This document shows positions 29,117-41,055 of a stretch of 64,000 nt of DNA, in pieces. The stretch's first letter is position 1, and every line of letters starts with the position of its first letter. The stretch comes from Deltaproteobacteria bacterium (GTDB lineage Bacteria > Desulfobacterota > Syntrophobacteria > Syntrophobacterales > Syntrophobacteraceae): positions 42,146-106,145 of the forward strand of contig JAJYDE010000005.1 in NCBI GenBank assembly GCA_021777755.1, read 5' to 3'. Under the pieces are notes generated by a model. It was not told the DNA's origin, made no database searches, and saw only the letters and a program-made list of their open reading frames with translations. The position numbers and the translations under genes were made by a program.

Positions 29117-30733
29117 TTAGTTGACCTTGCGCTCCCGGCCCGCCCACTCTTTGTCACGCAACTTGAATTTTTGGATCTTGCCCGTGGCCGTCTTGGGCAG
29201 TTCTCCGAACTCCACCGATTTGGGCGCCTTGAAGCGAGCAAGATTTTCCTTGCAATAATCGATGATGTCCTTTTCCGCAAGGGTCCTTCCGGGCTTTAAC
29301 ACGACGAAAGCTTTGGGGACTTCACCCCACTTCTCGTCCGGGGTTGACACGACGGCCACTTCCAACACATCGGGGTGTTGGTAGATGCAGTTTTCCACCT
29401 CGACGGTGGAAATATTTTCGCCGCCGCTTATGATGATGTCTTTCTTGCGATCCATGATTTGGACGTAGTTGTCCGGGTGCACGGCGGCAAGATCTCCGCT
29501 GTGAAACCAGCCCCCCGCGAAGGCGATTTCCGTGGCCTTCGGATCCTTGTAATAGCCGAGCATGACGTTATTGCCGCGCATGACGATCTCGCCGATGGTC
29601 TTTCCGTCCCGGGCGACGGGTTCCATGGTAACGGGATCGACCACGTCCATATGGAGAGTGGTGACATAGGGGACGCCCTGGCGCGCCTTTATCTTGGCTT
29701 TTTCTTCGAGCGGAAGGTCGTCCCAGCGGCTCTGCCATTCGCAGATGCTGTGAGGGCCGTAGACTTCCGTCAAACCGTAGACCTGGGTGACGTTTACCCC
29801 CAACTCCTCCATGTTTCTGATAACCGCGGGAGCGGGGGGCGCTCCGGCCGTTATGACCTGGAGTTGCCTGTGAAATTTTACCTCTTTTGCCCCCGGATAA
29901 TTGGCCATCCCGATCAGTACCGTGGGAGCCGCACAAAGATGGGAAATATCTTCTTTTTCAATCAGCCGATAGATCTCTTCGGGAACGACCTTGCGCAGGC
30001 AAACGTGGGTCCCGCCCATCGCGGTCACCGCCCAGGTGTAACACCACCCGTTGCAGTGGAACATGGGCAGGGTCCATAGATAATTGGATTGCGAGGTGAG
30101 GCTGAATTCCACGGCTTCCCCGATGGCGTTTAGAAATGCGCCGCGGTGGTGGTACATCACACCCTTGGGCAATCCGGTGGTGCCGCTGGTATAATTGATG
30201 GTGGCCACCTGGTATTCGTCTTCGACAAGGGGGGCGATGGGCGAATCGGAGCCGGTTTTAAGAAACTCTTCGTATTCCATGCCGTCAAGGGGCCTCTCGG
30301 GGCTCACATCGCAGATATTGACCACCGTTTTGACATTGGTGAGTTCATCCATTACCGGTTTGACCAGATTGGAAAACTCGTTGTCCACGAAGAGAACTTT
30401 TGAGTCCGAATGATTTATTATGTAGGCTATCTCGCGGGAAGAGAGCCGGATATTTACGCTTACAAGGGCCGCGCCGATCATGGGGACCGCGTAGTGGGCT
30501 TCCAGCATGGGCGGGGTGTTGGGACAGATGAAGGCGACCTTGTCGTCTTTGCCCACCCCGAGTTTTTGCAGGGCGGAGGCCAAACGGTTCACCCGGTTGT
30601 GGAACTGCCGGTAGGTAAAGCGCTTTTCCTCGTAGACAACGGCAATTTTGTCCGGATAGGTCGTCTCACTGCGGATGAGAAAACTTACGGGAGTGAGAAC
30701 ATCGAAAAAGACCCTGTTTTTATCTTGAGACAT
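29117..30733 (-). CDS. AMP-dependent acyl-CoA synthetase/ligase
   Basis: NYTSGTTGLPKGVMYHHRG, GLTEVYGP, WFHSGDLAAVHPDNYVQIMDRKKDIIISGGENIS, PKTATGKIQKFKLR. Start at MSQDKNRVFFD. Confidence 0.93.
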   Translation of the reverse strand: MSQDKNRVFFDVLTPVSFLIRSETTYPDKIAVVYEEKRFTYRQFHNRVNRLASALQKLGVGKDDKVAFICPNTPPMLEAHYAVPMIGAALVSVNIRLSSREIAYIINHSDSKVLFVDNEFSNLVKPVMDELTNVKTVVNICDVSPERPLDGMEYEEFLKTGSDSPIAPLVEDEYQVATINYTSGTTGLPKGVMYHHRGAFLNAIGEAVEFSLTSQSNYLWTLPMFHCNGWCYTWAVTAMGGTHVCLRKVVPEEIYRLIEKEDISHLCAAPTVLIGMANYPGAKEVKFHRQLQVITAGAPPAPAVIRNMEELGVNVTQVYGLTEVYGPHSICEWQSRWDDLPLEEKAKIKARQGVPYVTTLHMDVVDPVTMEPVARDGKTIGEIVMRGNNVMLGYYKDPKATEIAFAGGWFHSGDLAAVHPDNYVQIMDRKKDIIISGGENISTVEVENCIYQHPDVLEVAVVSTPDEKWGEVPKAFVVLKPGRTLAEKDIIDYCKENLARFKAPKSVEFGELPKTATGKIQKFKLRDKEWAGRERKVN

Positions 30734-30902
30734 AACGGCTTCTCCCTTCGCCTGGCATCGGCATATTGCAAACGGAATCGGCATGAGTTTTGAAATTGCA
30801 TCTTAAGAAGCGATTTCGAAAGAAAAACACACTTTCATCGCGATTTGCAAGGGATTTTTTCCGCCGTATGGAACTTTTGGCTGTTCTTGCAACCGGCCCG
30901 GT

Positions 30903-31337
30903 TCAACCGATTGCCCGATCCACAGACCACTTTCCGCCTCCGGCGACCATGAGGGCGAGCGCCATGCCCATCACGAGCAGGTGATATTCAAAACCTTCGC
31001 CGTGTTGATTTCCAAACCAGTTCATGAAGAATCCGTTTTGCCAGTGAACCAGGTAAACCGCCCCGATCATGTCGCAAAAAATCCCGAAGGCGCAAAGCCG
31101 GGTGCAAAAGCCCGCGATAAGGCCAAGGGCACCCAAAGATTCCGCGGCAATGACGAGCAGGGTCAAAACAGCCGGGACATGCCACATTTTGGAGAACATG
31201 ACGAGAGTGGCCGCTACGCCATGGCCGCCAAACCAGCCCAAAAGTTTCATGGCGCCGTGGGGGAATATGACCCCGCCCAGAGTCACCCGCACGATCAGAT
31301 TTTGCCAGCAATCATCGGTCTTAAAAAACCAGTTCAT
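30903..31337 (-). CDS. DoxX family membrane protein
   Basis: LIVRVTLGGVIFPHGAMKLLGWFGGHG..., four predicted TM segments, LGALGLIAGFCTRLCAFGI. Confidence 0.87.
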   Translation of the reverse strand: MNWFFKTDDCWQNLIVRVTLGGVIFPHGAMKLLGWFGGHGVAATLVMFSKMWHVPAVLTLLVIAAESLGALGLIAGFCTRLCAFGIFCDMIGAVYLVHWQNGFFMNWFGNQHGEGFEYHLLVMGMALALMVAGGGKWSVDRAIG

Positions 31338-31483
31338 ATTCCACCTCCTTTGATAAGTTCGTCGCCTTTTCCCTTTATCTTTGAAGATATCGTAATATAT
31401 GACCTCACAAGGCCCATGTCTCCGGGCAGGAAAATTTTTAAGGGCTGAAAAATTATTTTTCTCACACCCCGCAGGAGAATTTA

Positions 31484-32146
31484 ATGCAACGAGATGAAAG
31501 GAAATTGCTTTTTGAAAATATCGATATCTATCCGGTTACTTGCAGCAGACTCTCCAACGGAAGGACCGATCTGGAGGTGCTCGAAGCTCTGATCGAAGGC
31601 GGGGCGCGCATCGTTCAACTAAGGGAAAAGGAACTCTGCGAGAGGGATTTTTTCCTCCTGGCCGAAAAATTCAGAGAAATAACGGCCAAAGCCGGCATGC
31701 TGCTCATCATAAATGACCGGGTGGATGTGGCCCTTGCCGTGGGCGCCGACGGGGTCCACCTGGGCCAGGATGATTTACCTTTGCGGGCCGCAAGATCGCT
31801 GGCCCCTGGTCTTCTCCTGGGGGTCTCATCCCACAATGGGCGGGAAGCCTTGCGCGCCCAGGCCGAGGGGGCCGATTACGTCAACATCGGCCCGATCTTC
31901 CCCACCGGGACCAAAGAAGGCCTCACGGGCTTTCTCGGCCCGGAGGCGATTTTGGGAATAGCCCCCCTTCTGCGCATTCCCTGGACCGTAATGGGCGGAA
32001 TAAAGGAGGCCAACCTGGGGCGGCTCCTCGCGGTCGGGGCGAGAAAGGTCGCCGTTGTTACCGCCTTCACACAGGCGCCCCGGATCTCCCTGGCTGTAAG
32101 AGCCTTTCGGGAAATCATGCGCGAGTGGAACGTTAAAAACGAATGA
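31484..32146 (+). CDS. thiE: Thiamine phosphate synthase
   Basis: GARIVQLREKEL, LLIINDRVDVALAVGADGVHLGQDDLP, GVSSHNGREALRAQAEGADYVNIGPIFPTGTKEG. Confidence 0.93.
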   Translation: MQRDERKLLFENIDIYPVTCSRLSNGRTDLEVLEALIEGGARIVQLREKELCERDFFLLAEKFREITAKAGMLLIINDRVDVALAVGADGVHLGQDDLPLRAARSLAPGLLLGVSSHNGREALRAQAEGADYVNIGPIFPTGTKEGLTGFLGPEAILGIAPLLRIPWTVMGGIKEANLGRLLAVGARKVAVVTAFTQAPRISLAVRAFREIMREWNVKNE

Positions 32147-32203
32147 AGAGCGACTTTTGTCCCTATGAAGTTCTTGATTTTTGAGGTTGTCGATTTATAT
32201 TGA

Positions 32204-32230
32204 TTAGCACTCGGTTGAAAAGAGTGCTAC
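32204..32230 (+). promoter_or_regulatory. CIRCE element (HrcA operator) upstream of groESL
   Basis: TTAGCACTC-N9-GAGTGCTAC; one mismatch to consensus TTAGCACTC-N9-GAGTGCTAA; 58 bp upstream of groES. Confidence 0.95.
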
Positions 32231-32288
32231 CATAATACCCGACAGCCCTGCGGGGCAAATCCATCAAAAGTTTAAGGAGTCCAACTAA

Positions 32289-34299
<2,011 letters not shown>

Positions 34300-34330
34300 A
34301 AGCGCGAGTGGCAGGTAGCTAATAGCAAGA

Positions 34331-34388
34331 AGCGGGGAGTGTGGAGCGGGAAGAAAGTACTTCCTGCCGCCTCCCCGCTATTTTTTTG
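34331..34388. terminator. Terminator hairpin between groEL and the convergent GT2 gene
   Basis: AGCGGGGAG ... CTCCCCGCT followed by ATTTTTTT. Confidence 0.75.
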
Positions 34389-35394
34389 GCCAACCGCTTA
34401 TCAACGGCAGCTCATGCCCTTCGGGCCGCGGCGTATCGTCTCCGGGCTCCCTTTGTTTTTCCAGGTCCGTATGCCTCCTGTTCCTTTCACCGGCAAAAGG
34501 GATGCTGCGATCGAAGCGCAACTGCGCGATCTGCTCCGAGACAAGCCCTATTAGAAAAATCAGCACGGCAAAGACCATCAGCATCTGCGAGGTCGGACCG
34601 TAGCGGCCGTGCAGCACGAAAATCTTGAAAAGACCATATCCCAGCCCTGCGAGAAAAGTGAGCGCGCTGGCGGGAAGGAAAATCTTCAGCGGCGAAAACA
34701 ACGTGGTTATTTTGAAAATAATGAGAAGAAAACGGACTCCGTCGCGAAAAAGACGGATATTGCTCCTTGTGCCCTCGACCCGTTGCGGACTTTTTATGGG
34801 CAGGTAGGTCAGGCTGTAGCCCGAGCGCACCGTGGCCAGGGTTATGGTCGTGGGGTAGGAGAAGGTGTTGGGGAGAAGAGAGATGAATTCCTTGGCGACT
34901 CCGGCCCTTATTGCCCGAAAGCCCGAGGTGAGATCGTCGATCTTGCGACCGCACACATAGGAGGCAAAACGGTTGTAAAATCTATTCGCCAGGTTTCGGT
35001 GAAGGCTTGATTCCGAACCCGAGGTCCGAGCGCCAACGGCCATGTGATAGGTTTCCAGTAAATCGAGCAGGGCCGGGATCTCTTCGGGAGGGTGCTGGCC
35101 GTCGGCGTCGAGCATGACGAGCAGCGCGCCCCTGGCATTTCTTATGCCGGTCTTTACGGCCGCGCCGTTTCCAATGTTGTAGGGGTGGCACAAGACGGTC
35201 GCCCCGGCTTTCCAGGCCGTATCGGCTGATCCATCCGTAGAGCCGTCATCGACGACAATGATTTCATGGCTGCGTCCGGTATCCTTCAGCACTTTTCGAA
35301 TCCGGGGCAGTATCGATTGGATCCCCCGGGCCTCGTTTCTGGCGGGTATTATGACGCTGACCTGGGGCTTTTCCGGAGAGGTCCTTTGATGCAC
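34378..35394 (-). CDS. Glycosyltransferase family 2 (polyprenyl-phosphate glycosyltransferase-like) with C-terminal TM helices
   Basis: VSVIIPARNEARGIQSILPRI, VVDDGSTDGSADTA, MLDADGQHPPEEI, RAIRAGVAKEF; GTG start inferred at 35394 (ORF opens 35682). Confidence 0.87.
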   Translation of the reverse strand: MHQRTSPEKPQVSVIIPARNEARGIQSILPRIRKVLKDTGRSHEIIVVDDGSTDGSADTAWKAGATVLCHPYNIGNGAAVKTGIRNARGALLVMLDADGQHPPEEIPALLDLLETYHMAVGARTSGSESSLHRNLANRFYNRFASYVCGRKIDDLTSGFRAIRAGVAKEFISLLPNTFSYPTTITLATVRSGYSLTYLPIKSPQRVEGTRSNIRLFRDGVRFLLIIFKITTLFSPLKIFLPASALTFLAGLGYGLFKIFVLHGRYGPTSQMLMVFAVLIFLIGLVSEQIAQLRFDRSIPFAGERNRRHTDLEKQREPGDDTPRPEGHELPLISGWPKK

Positions 35395-35702
35395 ATTGGC
35401 TCCTTTTCGCCTTATCCTGCCTGAAGGGGGCGGCAATCCTGGGGAAAATGCACTGCTGCGGGGTAGGAAGGAGGCGGCAAAGAGGGTCCTCCGACCACCC
35501 GGCTTGGGTTGTGTGTACTGGCAAGCAGAGCACGATTCATGCCGCCGAAAATATTCGAAGAGAAAAGAAAATGCAAGAAAATGAGCCCGGGGTCGATTCG
35601 GGCGCCTACAGCCCTCCACTGGGTTATTGAAAAGAGGGACGTTACAAATTAAAATAAACGGGTTGCCACGCTTAAATTGCAATCATACAAGGAATACATG
35701 CC

Positions 35703-36239
35703 GTGTCGCTTTTACCCATATGCATTTATCCGGACTCGGTTTTGCGTCGAAAGGCCGAGCGCATCGAAAATATCGACGAGCAGATTCAGTGTCTTATAGA
35801 TGACATGATCGAGACGATGCATGAGGCGCCCGGGATAGGTCTTGCGGCCAACCAGGTGGGGCGGCCCGTGAGGCTGGTGGTCCTCGATGTCGAGCGCCGG
35901 GAACCGGGCCGGGGGCTGCTGGTGCTCATCAATCCCGAGCTTGTCGGCGCGGCGGGCACGACGAAGTCCGAGGAAGGCTGTCTTAGCATACCGGGTTATT
36001 TCGCGGGGGTGGTCCGTCACCAGGAAGTGGTGGTGCGGGCTCTGGACCGGGAGGGCAAAGAGATTGAAATAGCCGCCGACGGTCTCCTTGCGATTTGCCT
36101 CCAGCATGAAATGGATCATCTGGACGGCAAGCTTTTTATCGACCGGATCAGCCGGATTTCCAGGGACATTTTCAAGAGAAAATGGAAAAAGAAGTTGAAG
36201 GAGGAGGAGGGGGTGGAAGCGCAATCGTGCCTGGACTAG
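35703..36239 (+). CDS. def: Peptide deformylase
   Basis: GIGLAANQVG, EEGCLSIPGY, QHEMDHLDGKLFIDR; GTG start. Confidence 0.96.
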   Translation: MSLLPICIYPDSVLRRKAERIENIDEQIQCLIDDMIETMHEAPGIGLAANQVGRPVRLVVLDVERREPGRGLLVLINPELVGAAGTTKSEEGCLSIPGYFAGVVRHQEVVVRALDREGKEIEIAADGLLAICLQHEMDHLDGKLFIDRISRISRDIFKRKWKKKLKEEEGVEAQSCLD

Positions 36240-37165
36240 TATTTTTTGGAACACCCGATTTTGCGGTTCCATCGCTTCGAAAATTGATCGAAAGCGGCGC
36301 GGATATCCGCCTTGTGATCACCCAACCTGACCGGGCAAGCGGCAGGGGTCGAAAAATCCATCAGTCTCCCGTCAAAGTGTTGGCTCTCCAAAAGGGGCTT
36401 CCCGTCTACCAGCCTGAGCGCGTGAGGGGCGAGGAGGTGATCGAAACTATTCGATCCCGCGGGGCTCAGTGCGCCGTGGTGGTAGCTTTCGGCCAGATTC
36501 TTCCCCAAGCGCTTCTGGATATATTTCCGCGCGGAGCTTTGAATGTCCACGGCTCTATTCTGCCCGGGCTGCGCGGGGCGGCGCCCGTTCAGCGGGCCAT
36601 AATGGCGGGGGAAAAAAAGACGGGCATCTCGATAATGCTTCTCGATCCCGGCCTGGATAGCGGTCCGGTGCTTTCGCAGGCGGAAACGGCAATCGGTCCT
36701 GAAGACACTTTCGGCGCTGTTTATTCCAATCTCGCCAGGCAAGGCGCCGAACTGCTCTGGAGCACTCTGGAAGGCTGGGGGGCGGGGCGGATTTCACCTC
36801 TTGCCCAGGACGACCGCCTGGCAACTTACGCTCCCGCCATAAAAAAGGAAGAATTGCGGATTAATTGGCATTCTCCGGCAAAACAGATTATAAATCAAAT
36901 CCGTGCCTTTGATCCTGGGCCCGGGGCGTGGTTTTCCCTGGGTGGAAAAAGGGTCAAGTGTTTCCACGCCGCTCCGATCTCCTGGGCGGCCGCCGGCGGC
37001 GGAGCCGGCGAAGTGATCGGGATGGCCGATTGCGGCCTGATCGTCGCGGGGGGCTGCGGCGGATCTCTTTGCCTGGGAGAGCTTCAAATGGAGGGAATGC
37101 GGCGCATGAGCGCGAGTGAGTTTACTCGCGGCAGGCCTATACCGCAAGGTTCATTGCTGGAATGA
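36227..37165 (+). CDS. fmt: Methionyl-tRNA formyltransferase
   Basis: LVFFGTPDFAVPSLRKLI, VVVAFGQILPQALLDIFPRGALNVHGSILPGLRGAAPVQRAI; overlaps the end of def. ORF open from 36182; GTG at 36227 preferred. Confidence 0.93.
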   Translation: MPGLVFFGTPDFAVPSLRKLIESGADIRLVITQPDRASGRGRKIHQSPVKVLALQKGLPVYQPERVRGEEVIETIRSRGAQCAVVVAFGQILPQALLDIFPRGALNVHGSILPGLRGAAPVQRAIMAGEKKTGISIMLLDPGLDSGPVLSQAETAIGPEDTFGAVYSNLARQGAELLWSTLEGWGAGRISPLAQDDRLATYAPAIKKEELRINWHSPAKQIINQIRAFDPGPGAWFSLGGKRVKCFHAAPISWAAAGGGAGEVIGMADCGLIVAGGCGGSLCLGELQMEGMRRMSASEFTRGRPIPQGSLLE

Positions 37166-38001
37166 TTCAGGTGGAAAAACCGACCGAACTTCTCCGGGAA
37201 GAATCGCTGCCCGAGTCCGGCCCAAAGGCTGCCGGCGCGGACAAGCGGATCATTATCACCCTGGTTGCGCTTTTCGGGCTCATCGCAACGGTGGCGCTGG
37301 TCCTTTTGTACGTGGTGCCCTATTATGGTCTTGGCGCCATTTCGGTCCACCTGCCCCTGGTAATGGGGATTCTGACCGGGCTGGGGGCGGTTGTGCTTCT
37401 GGGCAGCCTGGCGCTTCTGTGCGTCGTTTTCGGCCTTGGCCGGGATATCTACTTTTCCCGAAAACTTCGCAGTGTGGCCATTCGGCTGCTGCTGCCGATC
37501 CTGATCTGTGTCGGACGGCTGGTGGGTTTTCGCCGTGAACAGGTCCAGCATGCGTTCGTAGCGGTCAATAACGAACTGGTTTTGGCCCAGTGCCGAAACG
37601 GCAAGCCTCTCAAATCTGTGCTGCTTCTCATGCCGCATTGTCTGCAGGACAGGGACTGCAAAGTCAAAGTCACTTATAAGGTACAGAACTGCAAGCGCTG
37701 TGGCAAGTGCACCATAAAGAATCTGCTCGAGCTTTCGGAAAAATACGGCGTGCATCTTGCGGTAGCCACCGGGGGCACCATTGCGCGCAGGATCGTGATC
37801 GACACCCGCCCCGACCTTATCATCGCGGTCGCTTGCGAACGAGACCTTACGAGCGGCATCCAAGATACGACTCCCCTGCCGGTTTTCGGAATTTTCAACC
37901 AGAGGCCTTTCGGACCCTGCATCAATACCCTGGTTCCCGTAGAGGAGGTGGAAGCCGTGCTGGAACAGGTTTTTCCGGAGGGGCGAAAGGATTCGCAATA
38001 A
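37162..38001 (+). CDS. DUF116 domain-containing membrane protein
   Basis: Two N-terminal TM segments; CKVKVTYKVQNCKRCGKCTIKNLLELSEKYG..ATGGTIARRIV...ACERDLTSGIQDT...RPFGPCINTLV resembles DUF116; between fmt and rsmB. Confidence 0.82.
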   Translation: MIQVEKPTELLREESLPESGPKAAGADKRIIITLVALFGLIATVALVLLYVVPYYGLGAISVHLPLVMGILTGLGAVVLLGSLALLCVVFGLGRDIYFSRKLRSVAIRLLLPILICVGRLVGFRREQVQHAFVAVNNELVLAQCRNGKPLKSVLLLMPHCLQDRDCKVKVTYKVQNCKRCGKCTIKNLLELSEKYGVHLAVATGGTIARRIVIDTRPDLIIAVACERDLTSGIQDTTPLPVFGIFNQRPFGPCINTLVPVEEVEAVLEQVFPEGRKDSQ

Positions 38002-38032
38002 CTTCTCATCGTTGGTTTAGAGATTTTTCCTG

Positions 38033-39433
38033 ATGGTTACCTCACGAATTCTGGCCTACCAGATCCTGCTGCACCTCGAGCAGAAAGCGCCCCATCTCGA
38101 CCGGCTGATCCGCACCACGTTGGAGCGCCATTCGAGGCTCGGGGAGCGCGACCGGGCGCTTCTAACCGAGCTTGTCTACGGTGTGGAACGCTGGCGGGGT
38201 CGGCTCGACTGGCATATCGACCAGCTAAGCCGCACGCCGCCCGAAAGAATTTCCCCGCAAGTGCGGCTCCTGCTTCGGCTCGCCCTCTACCAGATCCTTT
38301 TTTTGGACCGTATTCCCGATCACGCGGCCGTAAACGATGCGGTGGAGATCGCCAAGAACAGCCAGCCTCCACACGTCATCCGGTTTATCAACGGGCTTTT
38401 GCGTGAGGCGGCGCGAAGAGCCGAGCGGTCGGAAGACCCGGAGGACCGCGGACCCCTTGCATCAACGCCCGCACGCGGCCGGTGGAATTGGCCGGATTGG
38501 CAAAAAGACCCCGCCGCCTGCATTTCCATTATGACTTCCAACCCGCTGTGGCTGGTTCGCAGGCTTGTCGCCGAGATCGGCCCGGAAGAGGCGGCCCGTT
38601 TTTTCGAAGCCGGCAACAAAATCGCCCCGGCGGTCTTTAGAATCAACACCCTCAAGATTTCCCGCGAAGAAGCGTTGGCCTGTCTACACAAAGAAGGTAT
38701 TGCGGCCGAGAGCTCTTCCCGGTTGGAAGGCGCCATTTCCGTAAGAGCGCCAAGACGGGACATGACGGAGACCGAGGCTTTCCAGCGCGGTTTTTTGCAA
38801 CCGCAGGACGAGGCTTCGCAGATCGTTTCCCTGTTGCTTGCTCCAGGGCCGGGCGAGCGGGTTTTGGACCTTTGCTGCGGTCTGGGCGTCAAATCAGCCC
38901 ACCTTGCCATGCTGATGAAAAATGAGGGGGAAGTGCTGGGCGTCGACACGGCCGCCTGGAAGCTCGACGAGGCGCGAAAGAACGCGGAAAGGCAGGCAAT
39001 AACGATTTTTCGCACCCTGGCCGAAGATGGACTGGCGCTCCAGCCTGAATCGACCGGTCTTTTCGACCGGGTGCTGCTCGATGCCCCCTGCACCGGTTTG
39101 GGGGCCGTACGCAGAAAACCGGACATAAAGTGGCGAAGGCACATTAAGGACAGCTACCGGATGTCTCTGATTCAAAGGGAACTTCTCTTGCAGGCGGCTC
39201 GGTTTGTAAAGCCGGGGGGCGTTCTGGTCTACGCGACCTGCACGGTGGTAAGAGAGGAAAATGAGGCGGTGGCCGACTATCTTGGCGATTTTCATCCCGA
39301 GTTCGTCCTGGAGCCGGCTTCTCGGCACCTGTCCCCACTTTGCCGGGACATGGTTTCGGGGCCCTACTACCGCTCCTGGCCTCATAAGCATGAGACCGAC
39401 GGTTTTTTTTCGGCCAGATGGAGACGGGCTTGA
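38033..39433 (+). CDS. rsmB: 16S rRNA (cytosine-C5)-methyltransferase RsmB
   Basis: NusB-like N-terminus; VLDLCCGLGVKSAHLAMLM, DAPCTGLGAVRRKPDIKWRR, YATCTVVREENEAV. Confidence 0.93.
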   Translation: MVTSRILAYQILLHLEQKAPHLDRLIRTTLERHSRLGERDRALLTELVYGVERWRGRLDWHIDQLSRTPPERISPQVRLLLRLALYQILFLDRIPDHAAVNDAVEIAKNSQPPHVIRFINGLLREAARRAERSEDPEDRGPLASTPARGRWNWPDWQKDPAACISIMTSNPLWLVRRLVAEIGPEEAARFFEAGNKIAPAVFRINTLKISREEALACLHKEGIAAESSSRLEGAISVRAPRRDMTETEAFQRGFLQPQDEASQIVSLLLAPGPGERVLDLCCGLGVKSAHLAMLMKNEGEVLGVDTAAWKLDEARKNAERQAITIFRTLAEDGLALQPESTGLFDRVLLDAPCTGLGAVRRKPDIKWRRHIKDSYRMSLIQRELLLQAARFVKPGGVLVYATCTVVREENEAVADYLGDFHPEFVLEPASRHLSPLCRDMVSGPYYRSWPHKHETDGFFSARWRRA

Positions 39434-39575
39434 AAGCCGGTGAACGGGTAAGTCGGAATTGCTTTATCCGAATCTGGTAATTTCCCAAAATACAAATTCG
39501 CAAATTTGTTTTATATATGGCTCTCGCCTTTTGGGCACGCACGATAATCGACCGTAAATCGGTCAGGAGGAGAAA

Positions 39576-40937
39576 ATGGAGCAAAGAAAGATCGTTTTGG
39601 CAGACAGCGAAATCCCCAGGCAGTGGTACAATATACAGGCCGACCTGCCTAAGCCGATGTGTCCGCCTCTTCATCCGGGAACAGGCAAGCCGGTGAATCC
39701 CGAAGACCTGGCCCCGGTTTTTCCGATGAATCTGATAGAGCAGGAAATGTCGACCCAACGCTGGATCGATATCCCGGAACCGGTGCTTGAAAAATATCTT
39801 CTGTGGCGGCCCACGCCCCTTTGCCGGGCGATCAACTTCGAAAAGCTCCTCGACGCCCCCGTAAAGATTTACTACAAGTATGAAGGGGCAAGTCCTCCGG
39901 GGTCTCACAAGCCCAACACCGCGGTGCCGCAGGCCTACTACAACAAGGTCTTCGGCATAAAGCGGCTTTCGACCGAAACCGGGGCCGGTCAGTGGGGAAG
40001 CGCTCTGAGCATGGCCTGCGCGATGTTTGGCCTGGAGTGCAGGATTTTCATGGTAAAAATCAGTTACCAACAAAAGCCTTATCGGCGGCTCATGATGGCA
40101 ACCTGGGGGGGCGAGTGCATCCCCAGTCCGAGCGACCGGACGCAAGCGGGGAGAAACATCCTGGCCGAGGATCCCGACTCTCCCGGCAGCCTGGGGATAG
40201 CCATCAGCGAGGCCATCGAGGACGCGGTGGGAAACAAGGATTCGCGCTACTCGCTTGGCAGTGTTTTGAATCACGTTCTTCTGCATCAAACGGTGATAGG
40301 GCTGGAGGCGCAAAAACAACTCGCGAAGATCGGGGAAAATCCCGACGTCGTGATGGGATGCGCCGGCGGGGGAAGCAATTTCGCGGGAATCGCCCTGCCC
40401 TTTGTGTGCGATAAAATCCACGGCAAGAATATATCCGTGGTGGCCGCGGAACCCACCTCCTGTCCCACCCTGACTCGGGGGCCTTTTGCCTACGACTTCG
40501 GAGACATCGCCATGACTACCCCACTTCTGCCCATGCACACTCTCGGACACGGGTTTGTGCCCGAGCCCATTCACGCGGGGGGATTGCGCTATCACGGCAT
40601 GGCCCCCATCGTGTCCCATCTGGTCAAGGAAGGCATCGTCGAGGCAAGGGCCTACGACCAGATCGAGACCTTTACCGCGGGGGTGAAATGGGCACGCTCC
40701 GAAGGAGTCATTCCCGCGCCCGAGACCAATCACGTTATCGCCGCGGTGGTGCAGGAGGCCGAGCGCGCAAAGCAGGAAGGAAAGGAAAAGACCATACTTT
40801 TCACTTTCAGCGGCCACGGGATAATAGACCTGGCGGCATACGACGCGTTTTTATCCGGAAAGCTCGCTCAGCACCGGCTAAGCGATGAGGAGATAGCGCG
40901 GGCTCTTAAAGGGATCGAGAACCTCCCGAAACCCTAG
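39576..40937 (+). CDS. TrpB-like pyridoxal-phosphate enzyme (tryptophan synthase beta, TrpB2 type)
   Basis: [73 protein letters not shown]. Confidence 0.93.
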   Translation: MEQRKIVLADSEIPRQWYNIQADLPKPMCPPLHPGTGKPVNPEDLAPVFPMNLIEQEMSTQRWIDIPEPVLEKYLLWRPTPLCRAINFEKLLDAPVKIYYKYEGASPPGSHKPNTAVPQAYYNKVFGIKRLSTETGAGQWGSALSMACAMFGLECRIFMVKISYQQKPYRRLMMATWGGECIPSPSDRTQAGRNILAEDPDSPGSLGIAISEAIEDAVGNKDSRYSLGSVLNHVLLHQTVIGLEAQKQLAKIGENPDVVMGCAGGGSNFAGIALPFVCDKIHGKNISVVAAEPTSCPTLTRGPFAYDFGDIAMTTPLLPMHTLGHGFVPEPIHAGGLRYHGMAPIVSHLVKEGIVEARAYDQIETFTAGVKWARSEGVIPAPETNHVIAAVVQEAERAKQEGKEKTILFTFSGHGIIDLAAYDAFLSGKLAQHRLSDEEIARALKGIENLPKP

Positions 40938-40940
40938 TGG

Positions 40941-41000
40941 AGAGGGACGCGGGGGCGCCCGGAGACAGGTTCGGCTTCGGACGCCCCGTCCCTTTTCATT
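40941..41000 (+). terminator. Candidate terminator after trpB2
   Basis: AGGGACGCGGGGGCG ... CGCCCCGTCCCTTTTC inverted repeat. Confidence 0.6.
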
Positions 41001-41055
41001 GTGCAATAGACGAGGTTGAACCAGGGTTGTGTTGCAGAAACCGGAGGCGGACGCC

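Noticed and set aside
31340-31483. TPP riboswitch upstream of thiE
   Set aside because: No CUGAGA-type core or paired thi-box elements seen in the short leader.
39144-40817. 557-aa minus-strand ORF antisense to trpB2/rsmB end
   Set aside because: Spans two well-supported plus-strand genes and shows no domain logic; shadow ORF.
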